This document shows, one piece after another, positions 41,701-52,537 of a stretch of 64,000 nucleotides of DNA. The stretch is taken from contig NC_134882.1 of NCBI RefSeq assembly GCF_041734735.1, positions 24,951,777 to 25,015,776 on the forward strand, in the 5' to 3' direction. Both the position numbers and the translations under genes were made by a program. How positions within the stretch are numbered: the first letter of the stretch is position 1; each line of letters starts with the position of its first letter. The stretch is from Babylonia areolata (taxonomy: Eukaryota; Mollusca; Gastropoda; Neogastropoda; Buccinidae). The notes under the pieces are model-generated. The model saw nothing but the letters and a program-made list of their open reading frames with translations. It made no database searches and was not told the origin of the DNA.

Positions 41701-44210
41701 TACCTGGGCAACACAAGACACACTGTATTTCTTGTCCTTTCCCTGCAAAACACAACACACTGTACTTCCTGTGCTACAACACACACTCTACTTTCTGTGC
41801 TCTCCCTGCCCAACACAACATACACTGTACTTCCTGTGCTCTCCCTGGGCAACACAACAGACACTGTACTTCCTGTGCTCTCCCTACCCAACACAACACA
41901 CAGTGTACTTCCTGTACTTTCCCTGGGCAACACAACACACACTGTATTTCGTGTCCTTTCCCAGCCCAACACAACACACTCTGTACTTCCTGTCCTCTCC
42001 CTGGGCAACACAACACACACTGTACTTTCTGTGCTCTCCCTGCCCAACACAACACACTGTACTTCCTGTGCTCTCCCTGCCCAACACAACACACTGTACT
42101 TCCTGTGCTCTACCTGCCCAACACAACACACTGTACTTCCTGTGCTCTACCTGGGCAACACAACACACACTGTACTTTCTGTGCTCTCCCTGCCCAACAC
42201 AACACACACTGTACTTCCTGTCCTCTCCCAACACAACACACACACTCTACTTTCTGTGCTCTACCTGCCCAACACAACACACACTGTACTTCCTGTGCTC
42301 TCCCTGCCCAACACAACACACACTGTACTTCCTGTGATCTCCCTGGGCAACAGAACACACACTGTACTTCTTTTCCTCTCCATCGGTAACACAACACACA
42401 CTGTATTTCGTGTCCTTTCCCTGCCCAACACAACACACTCTGTACTTCCTGTCCTCTCCCTGCCCAACACAACACACTGTACTTCCTGTCCTCTCCCTGC
42501 CCAACACAACACACACTGTACGTCCTGTGCTCTCACTGCCGAACACAACACACACACTGTACTTCCTGTCCTCTCCCTGCCCAACACAACATACTGTACT
42601 TCCTGTGCTCTACCTGCCCAACACAACATACTGTACTTCCTGTGCTCTACCTGCCTAACACAATACACACTGTACTTCCTGTGCTCTCCCTGGGCAACAC
42701 AACACACACTGTACTTCCTGTCCTCTCCCTGGGCAACACAACACACTCTGTACTTCCTGTGCTCTCCCTGTCCAACACAACACACACTGTATTTCTTGTC
42801 CTCTGTGCCAAACACAACACACTGTACTTCCTGTGCTATCCCTGCCCAACACAACACACTGTACTTGCTGTCCTCTCCCTGCCTAGCACAACACAAACTG
42901 TACTTCCTGTCCTCTCCCTGCCGAACACAACACACACTGTACTTCCTGTGCAGTGCTCTACCTGCCCAACACAACACACTCTGTACTTCCTGTGCTCTAC
43001 CTGCCCAACACAAAACACACTGTACTTCCTGTGCTCTCGCTGCCCAACACAACACACTGTACTTCCTGTGCTCTCCCTGGGCAACACAACACACACTGTA
43101 CTTCCTGTGCTCTCCCTGGGCAACACAACAGACACTGTACTTCCTGTGCTCTACCTGCCCAACACAACCCACACTGTACTTCCTGAGCTCTCTCTGGGCA
43201 ACACAACACACACTGTACTTCCTGTGCTCTCCCTGCCCAACACAACACACACTGTACTTCCTGTGCTCTCCCTGCCCAACACAACACACCGTACTTCCTG
43301 TCCTCTCCCTGCCCAACACAACACATTGTACTTCCTGTGCTCTCCCTGGGCAACACAACACACTGTACTTCCTGTCCTTTCCCTGCCCAACACAACAGAC
43401 ACTGTACTTCCTGTGCTCTCCCTGCCCAACACAACACACTGTACTTCCTGTCCTCTCCCTGCCCAACACAACACACACTGTACTTCCTGTGCTCTCCCTG
43501 CCCAACACAACACACACACTGTACTTCCTGTCCTCTCCCTGCCCAACACAACACATACTGTACTTCCTGTCCTCTCCCTGCCCAACACAACACACTCTGT
43601 ACTTCGTGTGCTCTCCGTGCCCAACACAACACACTGTACTTCCAGTGCTCTCCCTGGGCAACACAACACACACTGTACTTCCTGTGCTCTCCGTTCCCAA
43701 CACAACACACTGTACTTCCTGTCCTTTCCCTGCCCAACACAACACACACTGTACTTCCTGTGCTCTCACCTGCCCAACACAACACACACTGTACTTCCTG
43801 TGCTCTCCCTGCCCAACACAACACACACTACTTCCTGTGCTCTCCCTGGGCAACACAACACACACTGTACTTCTTGTGCTCTCCCTGCCCAACACAACAC
43901 ACCGTACTTCCTGTGCTCTACCTGCCTAACACAACGCACTCTGTACTTCTTGTCCTCACCCTGCCCAACACAACACACTGTACTTCCTATGCTCTACCTG
44001 CCTAACACAACACACACTGTACTTCCTGTGCTCTACCTGCCTAACACAACACACACTGTACTTCCTGTGCTCTCCCTGCCTAACACAACACACACTGTAC
44101 TTCCTGTGCTCTCCCTGGGCAACACAACAGACACTGTACTTCTTGTCCTCTCCCTGGGCAACACAACACACACTGTACTTCTTGTCCTCTCCTTGGGCAA
44201 CACAACAGAC
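38730..44210. repeat. 5.5 kb satellite, unit about 37-41 bp, about 140 copies
   Basis: The plus-strand unit is 'CTGTACTTCCTGTCCTCTCC', 'CTGCCCAACACAACACA', with CA insertions giving 37-41 bp. Subtypes differ in CTCTCC versus CTCTAC, GTCC versus GTGC, and TGCCCAAC versus TGGGCAAC. The array fills the intron between E4 and E5 of the minus-strand gene and runs without spacer into the E5 acceptor. On the gene's strand each unit reads 'TTGTGTTGGGCAGGGAGAGG' plus 'ACAGGAAGTACAG', that is, an acceptor-like CAG followed by a copy of the first bases of E5. No unit contains a stop in any of six frames, which yields very long spurious open frames, one of 1612 codons. Confidence 0.95.
39640..42050. repeat. 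higher-order duplication inside the satellite
   Basis: The block from about 39640 to 40840 is repeated from about 40840 to 42050, including rare variants such as 'CTGCCCGAACACAAC' (39677, 40876), 'CCCACTGGGCAACACATCAC' and 'GCTACAACACACAC'. The offset is 1199 bp at first and 1238 bp after one extra unit near 41100-41160. The two copies are nearly identical, so this duplication is more recent than the divergence among single units. Confidence 0.85.
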
Positions 44211-44950
44211 AAACGTCTCCCACACAAACCAAACCTCTTCTGAACTCTTTTTAGGAACAGTTTGTTCTTTTATTAGCAACAATTTGAATTTCATGGGAAC
44301 AGTGAACTCAAAGCCTCTGTTTCATCCACATAGCAGTTTAACAGCACTGGGTCACAAACGATTCAAAACCTCTTCCTCAGTCACAATCCTTGACACAGTC
44401 ATACAGTGAAACAGACACCAGACATATCTGACAATAAAAGTAAAAAAAATCCTTCCCTGTTCAGGTAAAACAAATTAGCTGATAAGTTCTCTCAACATGG
44501 TTTGAGTAAACAAGCAAGCAGTTAGCTCTGGCTCAGCTTAATCACCTGAGATTAGGAGTGTGACTTACCCCATCCATGCTCAGAGCACCATGTGCCACCA
44601 AAAAATCCAACTCACAACATGAAAGCAGGTGTGTGACCCTAGCTAGCTAAAATCAATTTGATGCAGCAATTTGACATGACACTGGAACAAACTGCAACTA
44701 GTTGAAATAAGCTGAACTGTGACAAAATCAGGATGCTTGGCATCACCCCAGCTGGCATAATTTCAAGGCTAGCATTAGTTTCATCCAATGAACAGTTTTC
44801 CAAATGGTCCAACTGTCAATAGGGGCCAGGACGACGTGTCACCAAGCAGCAACTAGCACAGATTTATCACTAATTAGTAATAAATGTTTATGCAAATGTG
44901 GTTTTATACTGCAACATATTGCACTGTTACTGTATTGTAGCACAGTCTAC
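44211..44950. other. intron sequence, nothing recognised
   Basis: Between the satellite and exon E4. AT-rich, no open frame of note, no familiar repeat. This is the 5' part of the intron that carries the satellite. Confidence 0.4.
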
Positions 44951-45039
44951 CTTGATCAAGCCAAGGCAGACTAGGAAGGCATTGGTGACCAAGGTGTCTG
45001 CACCTTCCATCTGACTGAAGACGTGCTGCAGCAAGCCAT
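44951..45039 (-). CDS. unidentified host gene, exon E4
   Basis: An 89 nt exon with acceptor 'CCATTTGTTTTCAG' and donor AAG|GTAGAC. The first two bases complete an Asp codon (G from E3 plus AT), followed by 'GLLQHVFSQMEGADTLVTNA' and 'FLVCLGLIK'. It enters at phase 1 and leaves at phase 0, fitting E3 and E5. The pattern of hydrophobic residues suggests two amphipathic helices, as in ARM/HEAT-like repeats, though that is inference. The tail of a full-length LINE ends only about 22 bp upstream of its acceptor AG. Confidence 0.78.
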
Positions 45040-45406
45040 CTGAAAACAAATGGCCTAACTTGAAATGAAATGAAATTACAGTGCTTAGAGCCTCGCCGAC
45101 CACTAAGGCCATCTCAAGGCTATCGCCATGTTAATACCTACTACAAGGGTAAAAAACAAACAATTAAAACGAGTCACCACTTCAAACTTTCCACTCAAAG
45201 TTTTAAAAAACTTCCATAATTTAAAACCTTCAAATCTGATTAAAAATGTTCACTTCTTTCAAGAAGTCCATCAGCGCCCACGGAGGGACATCATGAAACA
45301 AGGTCTTCAAAGAAACCGCCGTGTAATGTCTGTGTCTAACGTCATGCAGATCCCAACACTCAAGGAGCATGTGTTTCACGGTGAGAGGCTCATCACAGGG
45401 AATACA

Positions 45407-48400
45407 TCAAGGGGCCTCTTCCCCTTTCAACAAGTAAGAATGAGTAAAAAAAAAAGTGTGCCCTGCAAGCAGTCTGCACAGCACAGACTCCTTCTTTCTG
45501 TTCTTCACCCCTAAAGGGAGGGTCTGTTTTAGGTCTGGACGGATCTGGAAGAGCTTGTTGTCCGTCTGGGTGTTCCACTGCTCTTGCCAAAGATCCTTAA
45601 CATAAGTGTTCACCTTCTGCTTCATGTCTGTGTATGGTACAAAGGATCTCGATAATTCTTTCTTTACAGCGTTCTTGGCCAGCAGGTCTGCCCTTTCGTT
45701 ACCACGAATGCCAACATGTCCAAAACCCCAGGCCAACACAACCTTGTATCCTTTCTTCGTTATGAGAGTAAAAGATTCGTAGAATTCCAGCAGTTTGGGA
45801 TGATTCACATTCCTGCAGGCGACTGCCTGCAGGGCTGACAAGGAGTCGGAAAAGATCATGAATCTCTTTTGTTTCGAAGAGAGAACCATTTTCACTGCCA
45901 GAACCAGTGTGGTCAGTTCCGCAGTGTACACTGAGCTGTCAGACAGGATGTGTTCCGTTGAGGGCTGGTCAGGAAAGGCGGGACAGAACGCAGATGCAGC
46001 GACTCCGTCCTCTGACTTGGAACCGTCAGTGAAGATTCTTTGGAAAATGGGAAATTTGAGTTCTGAAAAGTAAGTTCTGTAGGCCAGTGAACTGATGGAG
46101 TCTTTACGGTACGAGGCCAGATCGAATCGGACCTCAGGTGTTCTAAAGGTCCACGGAGGGCTGTTGGGGAACTTGAAGAAGTCTGAGATGCCACCGACAT
46201 CCAGATCGGCATTTTCTATGTGCGGCTGAATGGAGGGATGCAGTTTGGGTTGTCTTTAAATTTCTTGTTGAAGGGGTTGTTGAATACAACGTTGTAAGCA
46301 GGGTTTGTAGGTTCAGAAAACAGTTTCAAGTAATAGTTTCGGGTCAGCTTCAGTCTGCGGTTGGAGAGAGGCGGTTCCCCCACCTCTGCATACCAGTTGT
46401 GCACAGGGGTGGTGCGGAATGCACCTAAGCTGAGACGGAGCCCTTGGTGGTGTATAGGGTCCAGCAGTTTCAGGTAAGATGGTCTGGGCGAGCCGTATAC
46501 CACACATCCGTAATCCAGTTTAGACTGGACCAGGGCTCTATACAGGTGCAAGAGAGTTCTCTTATCAGCACCCCAGTCCATGTGTGCCACAACTCGGATG
46601 ATATTCAGGGCTTTTTGACAAGATATTTTCAGCTGTTTGATATGGCTAAGGAAGTTCAGCTTCTGATCAAAAATGACCCCTAAAAATTTGGCTTCCTTGA
46701 CCGCCGGGATAGTGGATTTTCCCAGACGGATTTCAGGGCCAGGATAGAATTGGCGAAAGTTATGAAAATGAATACACTCAGTTTTGGAGGATGAAAAGGT
46801 GAAACCATTCTCCTCTGCCCAACACTGAATTTTGTCCACGCAGAGCTGAAGCCGTCGCTGGATGCTGGTATACGTGCTGCCAGTTGCATACAGGGTGAAA
46901 TCGTCCACAAACAGTGAGCTGTCCGATCCCTTCTGAACCGACTGAATGATGTCATTAATTTTTATGCTGAAGAGAGCCGGCGACAGAATGCTCCCTTGAG
47001 GAACACCCAGCTCCTGCTCGTAAATGTCGGACAGGGTGGTGCTGACCCTCACCTGGAATTGTCTGTCTTGCAAGAAGTTGTGGATGAACTGGGGTAAGTG
47101 TCCTTGGAAGCCGAGCTTGTGCAGGTCCGAGAGGATTCCAAATTTCCAGGTGGTATCGTAAGCTTTCTCTAAGTCAAAAAATATGACCACCACATGCTGT
47201 TTGTTTACAAAGGCATTCCTTACAGTGGTTTCTAGATGAACCAGATGGTGAACGGTAGATCGATGCTTGCGGAAACTGCACTATTCTTTTGCCAGAAGGC
47301 CGTCGGTCTCTAGTTTCCACATCAGTCTACTGTTGACCATCTTCTCCATCAGTTTGCAGATGCAGCTGGTCAGTGCTACTGGGCGGTAGTTGGAGGGGTT
47401 CAGAGGGGTCTTTTCCCGGTTTTGGCACCGGGATTATGAGGGCTTTCCGCCAGGAGGGTGGAAAAAAGCCTGTGATCCAGATGTGGTTGTAAACTTTGAG
47501 CAGGGTGTCCAGACAGGTTTCGGGAAGATGTTTTGAAAGCTTATAATGGACCTCGTCCATTCCTGGAGAGGAATCCGTACAGGTCTGAAGGGCAGATTTT
47601 AGTTCATTCATAGTGAAAGGAAGGTTGTAGCTCTCTGTGTTGTCGGAGGAGAAGTTGCAGGGTGTTTTTTCTTTCAGGTTTTTGGTTTTGAGAAACCGAG
47701 CAGATTTGTTGGCAGATCTAGAGTTCAGTTCGATTGTGGAGGCTAGCAAATTAGCAACTGCTTTCTTCTCTGTGACCAGAGCATCTGAGCATTTAATATG
47801 GTGTAAAGTTGGGCAGACGTTTTTGCCCTTAATTTTTTTTAAAACCCTCCACACTTTCTTCTTGGGTGTGTTGGAGGTTAAGGAACAGCAAAAATCTCTC
47901 CATGATTTTCTCTGGCTCTTTTTAAAAACATACCTGGCTTTCGCCCTCAGCTGTTGATGGGTTCGAACGCTATCGGTCTCCGAAAGACACGTCGTTGCGC
48001 TCTCTTCCGAGACTTATGGGCCTCGCGACATTCAGCGTTGAACCAGGTCGTTCTTGGCATCTGAGGCTTGGAGGTAGACGATGTGACGCTGCTTTGGCGC
48101 AATCTAAAACAATCTGAGTCAGAGTGTCAGCAGGATGATTGCTTTGTAAGACTGTTTCTTCCTGCAACTCCGCTCTTAACTTTGTGGTAAAAATTCCCCA
48201 GTTGGCTTTGTCATAGTTCAGGCGGTCAGGCAGAGAGTCACCTTCCCCATCTGTGGGGCGGAGGACGACAGGAAAGTGGTCACTCCCGTGCAGATCGTCG
48301 TGCACTTTCCACTTGTAGTCCAGGACCAACGATGGATCGCAGACCGACAGATCTAAACACGAGAGCTTTCCAGAAGACAGATGAAAGTAAGTGGGTGACT

Positions 48401-48895
48401 TGTCATTAAGACAGCACAGGTCCATATCAGAAAGAAGGTTTTCCAAAAGAAGACCTCGGGCTGATGTCACCTCACTTCCCCAGAGCGGGGAGTGGCCGTT
48501 GAAGTCGCCCAACAGTAAAAACGGTCATGGGAGGTGGTCGACAAGGTTCACGAGGTCCTGCCTCAGAACACGGACGGAAGGAGGAAGATACAGAGAACAG
48601 ACAGTGATGGTTTTCTTAAGTGTGACTCTTACTGCCACCGCCTGTAAATGGGTACTTAAAGGAATGCTGTACTGTATAAAAGGGACTTAAAAAGAGCGAC
48701 ACCTCCCGTCAATCCCTCTTGCTTCGGTTGAGCGGGTTTAAAAATGGAATTAAAACCAGAGAGAGAGAAAAACTTGCCATCTCTTTGCAGAGTCTCTTGC
48801 AGCGCCAGCACTGAAGGTTTCAAAGCACGACAAAGCAGCTGGAGTTCCTGGAGATTGGCGTAAAACCCACGGATGTTCCAATGAATTACTGCCAT
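45407..48895 (-). pseudogene. I-type LINE ORF2: endonuclease, RT, RNase H (broken)
   Basis: Endonuclease start: 'MAVIHWNIRGFYANLQELQL' and 'ALQETLQRDGKFF', later 'MGDFNGHSPLWGSE' and 'HDDLHGSDHFPVVL'. RT: 'FDLEKAYDTTWKFGIL', 'GVPQGSILSPALFS' and 'SSLFVDDFTLYATG' (Val in place of the usual Ala before DD). RNase H: 'TDGSKSEDGVAA', 'VYTAELTTLVLAV', 'FSDSLSALQAV' and 'GHVGIRGNERADLLAKNAV', so all the acidic catalytic positions are visible. About four frame breaks split it (for example near 48600, 47900, 47300 and 46200). All domains are present in order. Confidence 0.85.
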
Positions 48896-48991
48896 TAGAA
48901 AGGTTAAAAATAAAGCAGCAGCTTAATCCATCACTACCTCCTGCTCCCTGCTTGCAGTGGCTCAAGGTCGGCCAAGACCGCATATCTATTT

Positions 48992-50155
48992 TTAGAAATT
49001 AAAGTCCTGTCCGATTCCGACTAAGCCGGAATATCCACCACCTCGGCTCTCCCTGACCCCACCGAGGCCGCAACCCTCCCCTCCTTGGGTTTTGGAGGTA
49101 CGGGGGGGGGGGGGGGGGGGGGGGGGGTTCTGGGAACTCCCACCAGCCCGAGGGGCAGGCAGACGAAGGGGGCCGGGAGGGGGGGGGGGGGGGGGGAGAC
49201 AGGAGGCGGACACCGTGCCTCCACCCGAGGTTTTCTGCCCCTGTCCAGCATCCCCTGAGGACCACCGTACAGGATGGGACGGGGTGGATACAGCGCCTCC
49301 ACCCAAGGCCAATGGTTTTACCAAGGTAGGTAAGTCGTCCGTCTGCGTCCCTGTGGACGTCGTCTGGATCGCAACATCCACCATCCTGGGTCTGACGACA
49401 GAAGCGTAAGGCAATCCTGCCTTAGGCAATGTAGCCTCCACTAATTTACGGGCCTCAAAGAACGATATTTTCTTCTCCGTCTTCACCTTCTGGATTTCTT
49501 TTTCTTTTTTCCAGGTGGGGCAGTCTTTAGATGAGTTCACACAACGGGCTGGACTGATGCATTCACCCTGGTGCGCCGCCTTTGAACAGGTGCCACACAC
49601 CTCTTCCTCCTTGCAGTGGTCCCACACGTGTCCGAATTTCTGGCACTTGAAACACTGTAGAGGGGACGGCACGTACAGACTTCCGTTCACCTGCAGGTAT
49701 CAAACTCGTATGTCCTTGGGGACATTCGGGCAGCAGAAGGTGAGGAAGAATGTGTTGGTTGGGACTCTGTCCGACCCCTTCCTTACTGTCACCCTGTAAA
49801 CATCCGTCACTCCCTGAGAGGACAGCTCGCACTTAATCTCTGCCTCAGATACTCCTCTCAACTCAGGGCATCTGATGACCCCCTTCGAGCAGTTCAGTCC
49901 TTTGTGAGGGGAAACCATCACCGCCCTATCCACAAAAGTGGTCGCTTTAAGCAGAAGCTCTGCCTGCCTTTTTGACGCTGTCTCTACCAGAAATGCTCTG
50001 CTCCTCAGCCTCTTGACAGACTTCAGTGAGCCTGCCAGACACTGGAAGCCCTTCTGGATGGCGAAGGGGCTGAGAGCCGACAAGGGCTTGTCATCATCAG
50101 TGCCCTCCACCACAAGCCACGACGGCCAATATCCAGAGGTCTCACCGACCTCCAA
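48992..50155 (-). pseudogene. I-type LINE ORF1 (gag-like), one internal stop
   Basis: The N-terminal part (50155-49700) has an RRM-like look: 'MEVGETSGYWPSWLVVEGTD' and 'FLVETASKRQAELLLKATTF'. An in-frame TGA near 49697 interrupts it, after which the same frame continues with knuckles 'CFKCQKFGHVWDHC' and 'CGTCSKAAHQGEC' and a third Cys cluster. The C-terminus is Pro/Gly-rich and encoded by long C/G runs (49100-49200), a likely site of slippage. The protein would bind element RNA. One stop is enough to disable this copy unless it is read through. Confidence 0.8.
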
Positions 50156-51064
50156 ATTGGAGTCCGAATCATCAGTTCCTGGTCTCCTCCTTTTCCCAAC
50201 CCAAGTTTAGGGGGATGTAATTGGTTAGAAGCCATGGTTTTTTTTTTTAATCGTAAATTCATCCCTCCCATACCCACCCACCATGGGGTTCAACTTAGGG
50301 GCCAGGGTCAAGGGAACACCAACTTGACCCCTTCCAGGTTTTGGGAGGGACATACGACCAACAGTCTAGCTCCAACACGTTCCCCCCGATCATGCCCAGC
50401 TCCCGGGGACAGAGAACTGAGCATTACAGGGGTTATCATCGTTAGCCTCTAAACTGCCAGTCTTGACCCAACCCCACGTAGGGGTAGCCAATTGACACAC
50501 ATGGGCCAGTGTGTGCCGCCTGTCTTAGGAGAGGTCCGAGCCAAAGGGATGTGTTGAGAGCAGCGTGCTCTCTCAATCCCCAGGATCCCATTCCCCTCCA
50601 TCACAGGTCGCGCTGCACGGCAAACACGGCGGGCCTGAAGTAGGCTGCAGAGAAAAAAGAATGTGGAAAAGAAGGCTTGATGGGAAGCTGAGGACAGAAA
50701 AGAGGCAGTAAAAAGAAGAGAGAATAGTGAAAGGGACAGTGGGTCACTTTTAGTTTGGGCCTCACTCACGACCTGTTCAGCATGGGAAGCCCTATCAGGG
50801 GCATCAGTACAAAAAAACAAACAAACAACCCCCCCCCCCCCCTCCCAAAACAACCACTTATTCAGCCTGAACAGCTACAATGGCTATGTAGGCTGTCGAT
50901 TAAGACCTGGGACTAGAGCAGTAAACCCACAGAAGCACTGATGCCCCTGCCGACATAGCTTGCTCGATCACTGGCCACTAAGCCTCCCGACCACGACAAG
51001 GTAGTGACCCCCCGGAAGGCCTAACTTGTACTGAAACGTATCATACTGCACTGTCAGACATGTC

Positions 51065-51200
51065 CCCCAGAACAATAATAATAATGAAAGCATTTGTATA
51101 GCGCATTTCTCCGAGTAAATTCCGACTTCGTGCGGCTATCACCAATTCACATGGCAATCACACATCCGCCTGAAAAAGACTAACCACATTCAAACATAGA
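51065..51200 (-). mobile_element. L2-like LINE tail, antisense
   Basis: On the minus strand it ends 'GCGCTATACAAATGCTTTC' followed by (ATT)n, the standard L2-like 3' terminus, and includes 'GAAGTCGGAATTTACTCGG'. It lies just beyond the 5' end of the I-type LINE. From 51200 to 51550 nothing else is recognised. Confidence 0.5.
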
Positions 51201-51552
51201 CACACGCACCCATGAACAGGAAACAGCTCAACTTAACTGCCAAGTAGGCCATTCTCAAACAGTGGATAAATAACTCCTATGCCACTGCCATACTGAAACA
51301 GCAGCTAAATATCTCCCAAGTCTTGCAAAAGCTACCACTGCAATCATCTGAAGAAATCAACCACATACTATTTTGTTTATATATACATACACACACACAT
51401 ATCTTGTATTTTCATTGACATTTTTGTTGGTTTTTTGGAATATAGGACAAATCAGGGTAGGCATGTCTGTGAACTATTCAGTTTAGTATTATATTGCACT
51501 GCGTAATACATTGTTCTTCCGAAGAATTACTTCATTGACTAAAGTTTGATGA

Positions 51553-51596
51553 GAGACATTAAAAGCTGTAACGGGTCTGCAAAACCTTATGCTGTG
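51553..51596 (-). pseudogene. ghost copy of the last exon (E6) end
   Basis: 44 bp aligned without gaps to 30229-30272, 36 identical. On the minus strand it decodes QHKVLQTRYSF-stop against QHKILQTLYAF-stop in E6. It lies in the E3-E4 intron, 21 kb from E6. It lacks a usable acceptor in the right phase: joining E3 to the CAG before it would give an immediate stop. Best read as a decayed exon duplicate; a chance match is unlikely over this length. Confidence 0.5.
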
Positions 51597-51748
51597 TGTG
51601 TGTGCTCGTGTAAACTGCTGTGAACTCAAAACATGAATGAGCACTATATCTAGGCATATGCACATAGGAATGATGAGTCACCAGTCATGTGATCTGTGAC
51701 TGCTGACAAGGGACTGTACCTCTCCATTATTTCTTGTTATTTCTATCA

Positions 51749-52368
51749 TTAACTCTTTCATTCCTGCAGCACGGTTTTCTGGTTTACAGGAATTTTACCC
51801 TTCATTCCTGGAGACCTGAAAACCGTGCAGCAGAGAATTCCCCCTATCCTTCCTGCAGCCCGGAAAATCGGTTCTGGCGGTAAGCGCTTTGAACTTCGTG
51901 CGAGTCGCGTCATCAGCGCATGTCATCTATCCATGACTGGGTCACTTGTGGGGCAGTGTTTATGAGTGGAATAGATGCCAGACACCCCCCTCCCACTCCC
52001 AAGGCCATGGGAAAGTGGGTGCCGTGACATTCTTGCCGCTGTGCTGCGTAGACACACGGACACAGAAAAATGGAATATGCACAAAATTCGGATTCTGACC
52101 AGTTTTCCGATGACGAGTTTTAAAATGGTCTATCAGATGATGATTTTGATCTGTTACAACTGAATGACGAGGAGAGAATGAAGTAGCTGCTGCTACAGAA
52201 GCACAGACAGTGGGTGATGAAAAATTCAAAAAGTCTCTGAAATAAGTACCCTCTTTCATACTTTCTTTCTCTTCTCTAATTCCAGGAATGAAGGGAAAAT
52301 ACCTATGGTAGGAATCTCGGAACAAGGGGGAATAATGGTTCATAGAAAAATAGGAATGAAAGAGCTAA
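51749..52368 (+). mobile_element. piggyBac-like non-autonomous element
   Basis: The left end is TTAA plus 'CTCTTTCATTCCTGCAGCAC'. The right end, read inward, has 'CTCTTTCATTCC' after CTAA (a one-base change from TTAA) at 52365-52368. Subterminal repeats of 'CCTGCAGC.CGG.AAA' occur in both orientations at 51763-51870. An ATG at 52070 opens 'MEYAQNSDSDQFSDDEF' and then a stop, with a second acidic stretch following. This is the typical acidic N-terminus of a piggyBac transposase. No catalytic part remains. Confidence 0.7.
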
Positions 52369-52476
52369 TAATATCATTATTAAACCACCACTGCCACCCT
52401 CCCTTTTCTATTTCTTTCATAGAAAACTGATGACAAAAAGGTGACAGCTATCAGAGAAGATGAAGAAGACACAAAC

Positions 52477-52537
52477 CAGCTATTTCACAGGCACACTTCT
52501 GGCTTTTCTCGTTGTTTTCCTCCACCACCAGAGACAC
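52477..52537 (-). CDS. unidentified host gene, exon E3
   Basis: A 61 nt exon with acceptor 'GGCATTTTCAG' and donor CTG|GTTTGT. The frame is 'VSLVVEENNEKSQKCACEIA' plus G. It enters at phase 0 and leaves at phase 1; the leftover G plus AT of E4 gives Asp. The plus strand here also shows an open stretch with splice-like ends, but the phase fit with E2 and E4 favours the minus strand. Confidence 0.65.

Larger units (their letters stand above)
45063..51017 (-). mobile_element. full-length I-type LINE with 11 bp TSD
   Basis: Exact direct repeats 'GGCCTAACTTG' at 45052-45062 and 51018-51028 bound a 5.95 kb element on the minus strand. The 5' end is at 51017 (reads 'CTTCCGGGGGGTCACTACC'). It has ORF1 with zinc knuckles, ORF2 with endonuclease, RT and RNase H, and a 3' end 'GGCGAGGCTCTAAGCACTG' followed by a (TTTCA)n tail. 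ORF1 with knuckles, an RNase H after the RT and this 3' end fit the I superfamily (I or Nimb). It sits in the E3-E4 intron in the same orientation as the gene, with its 3' end almost at the E4 acceptor. Confidence 0.9.

Noticed and set aside
39091-43929. A 1612-codon plus-strand open frame, and many overlapping frames on both strands at 38532-44243
   Set aside because: They follow the satellite: the unit lacks stops in every frame and the frame wanders as unit length changes. No coding constraint or splice logic supports a protein.
38730-44210. A CRISPR-like array
   Set aside because: There are no unique spacers: repeats follow each other directly, and the context is an animal gene intron.
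48992-50155. A host zinc-knuckle gene (CCHC protein)
   Set aside because: It is ORF1 of the LINE bounded by the GGCCTAACTTG duplications, followed by the endonuclease, RT and RNase H of the same element.
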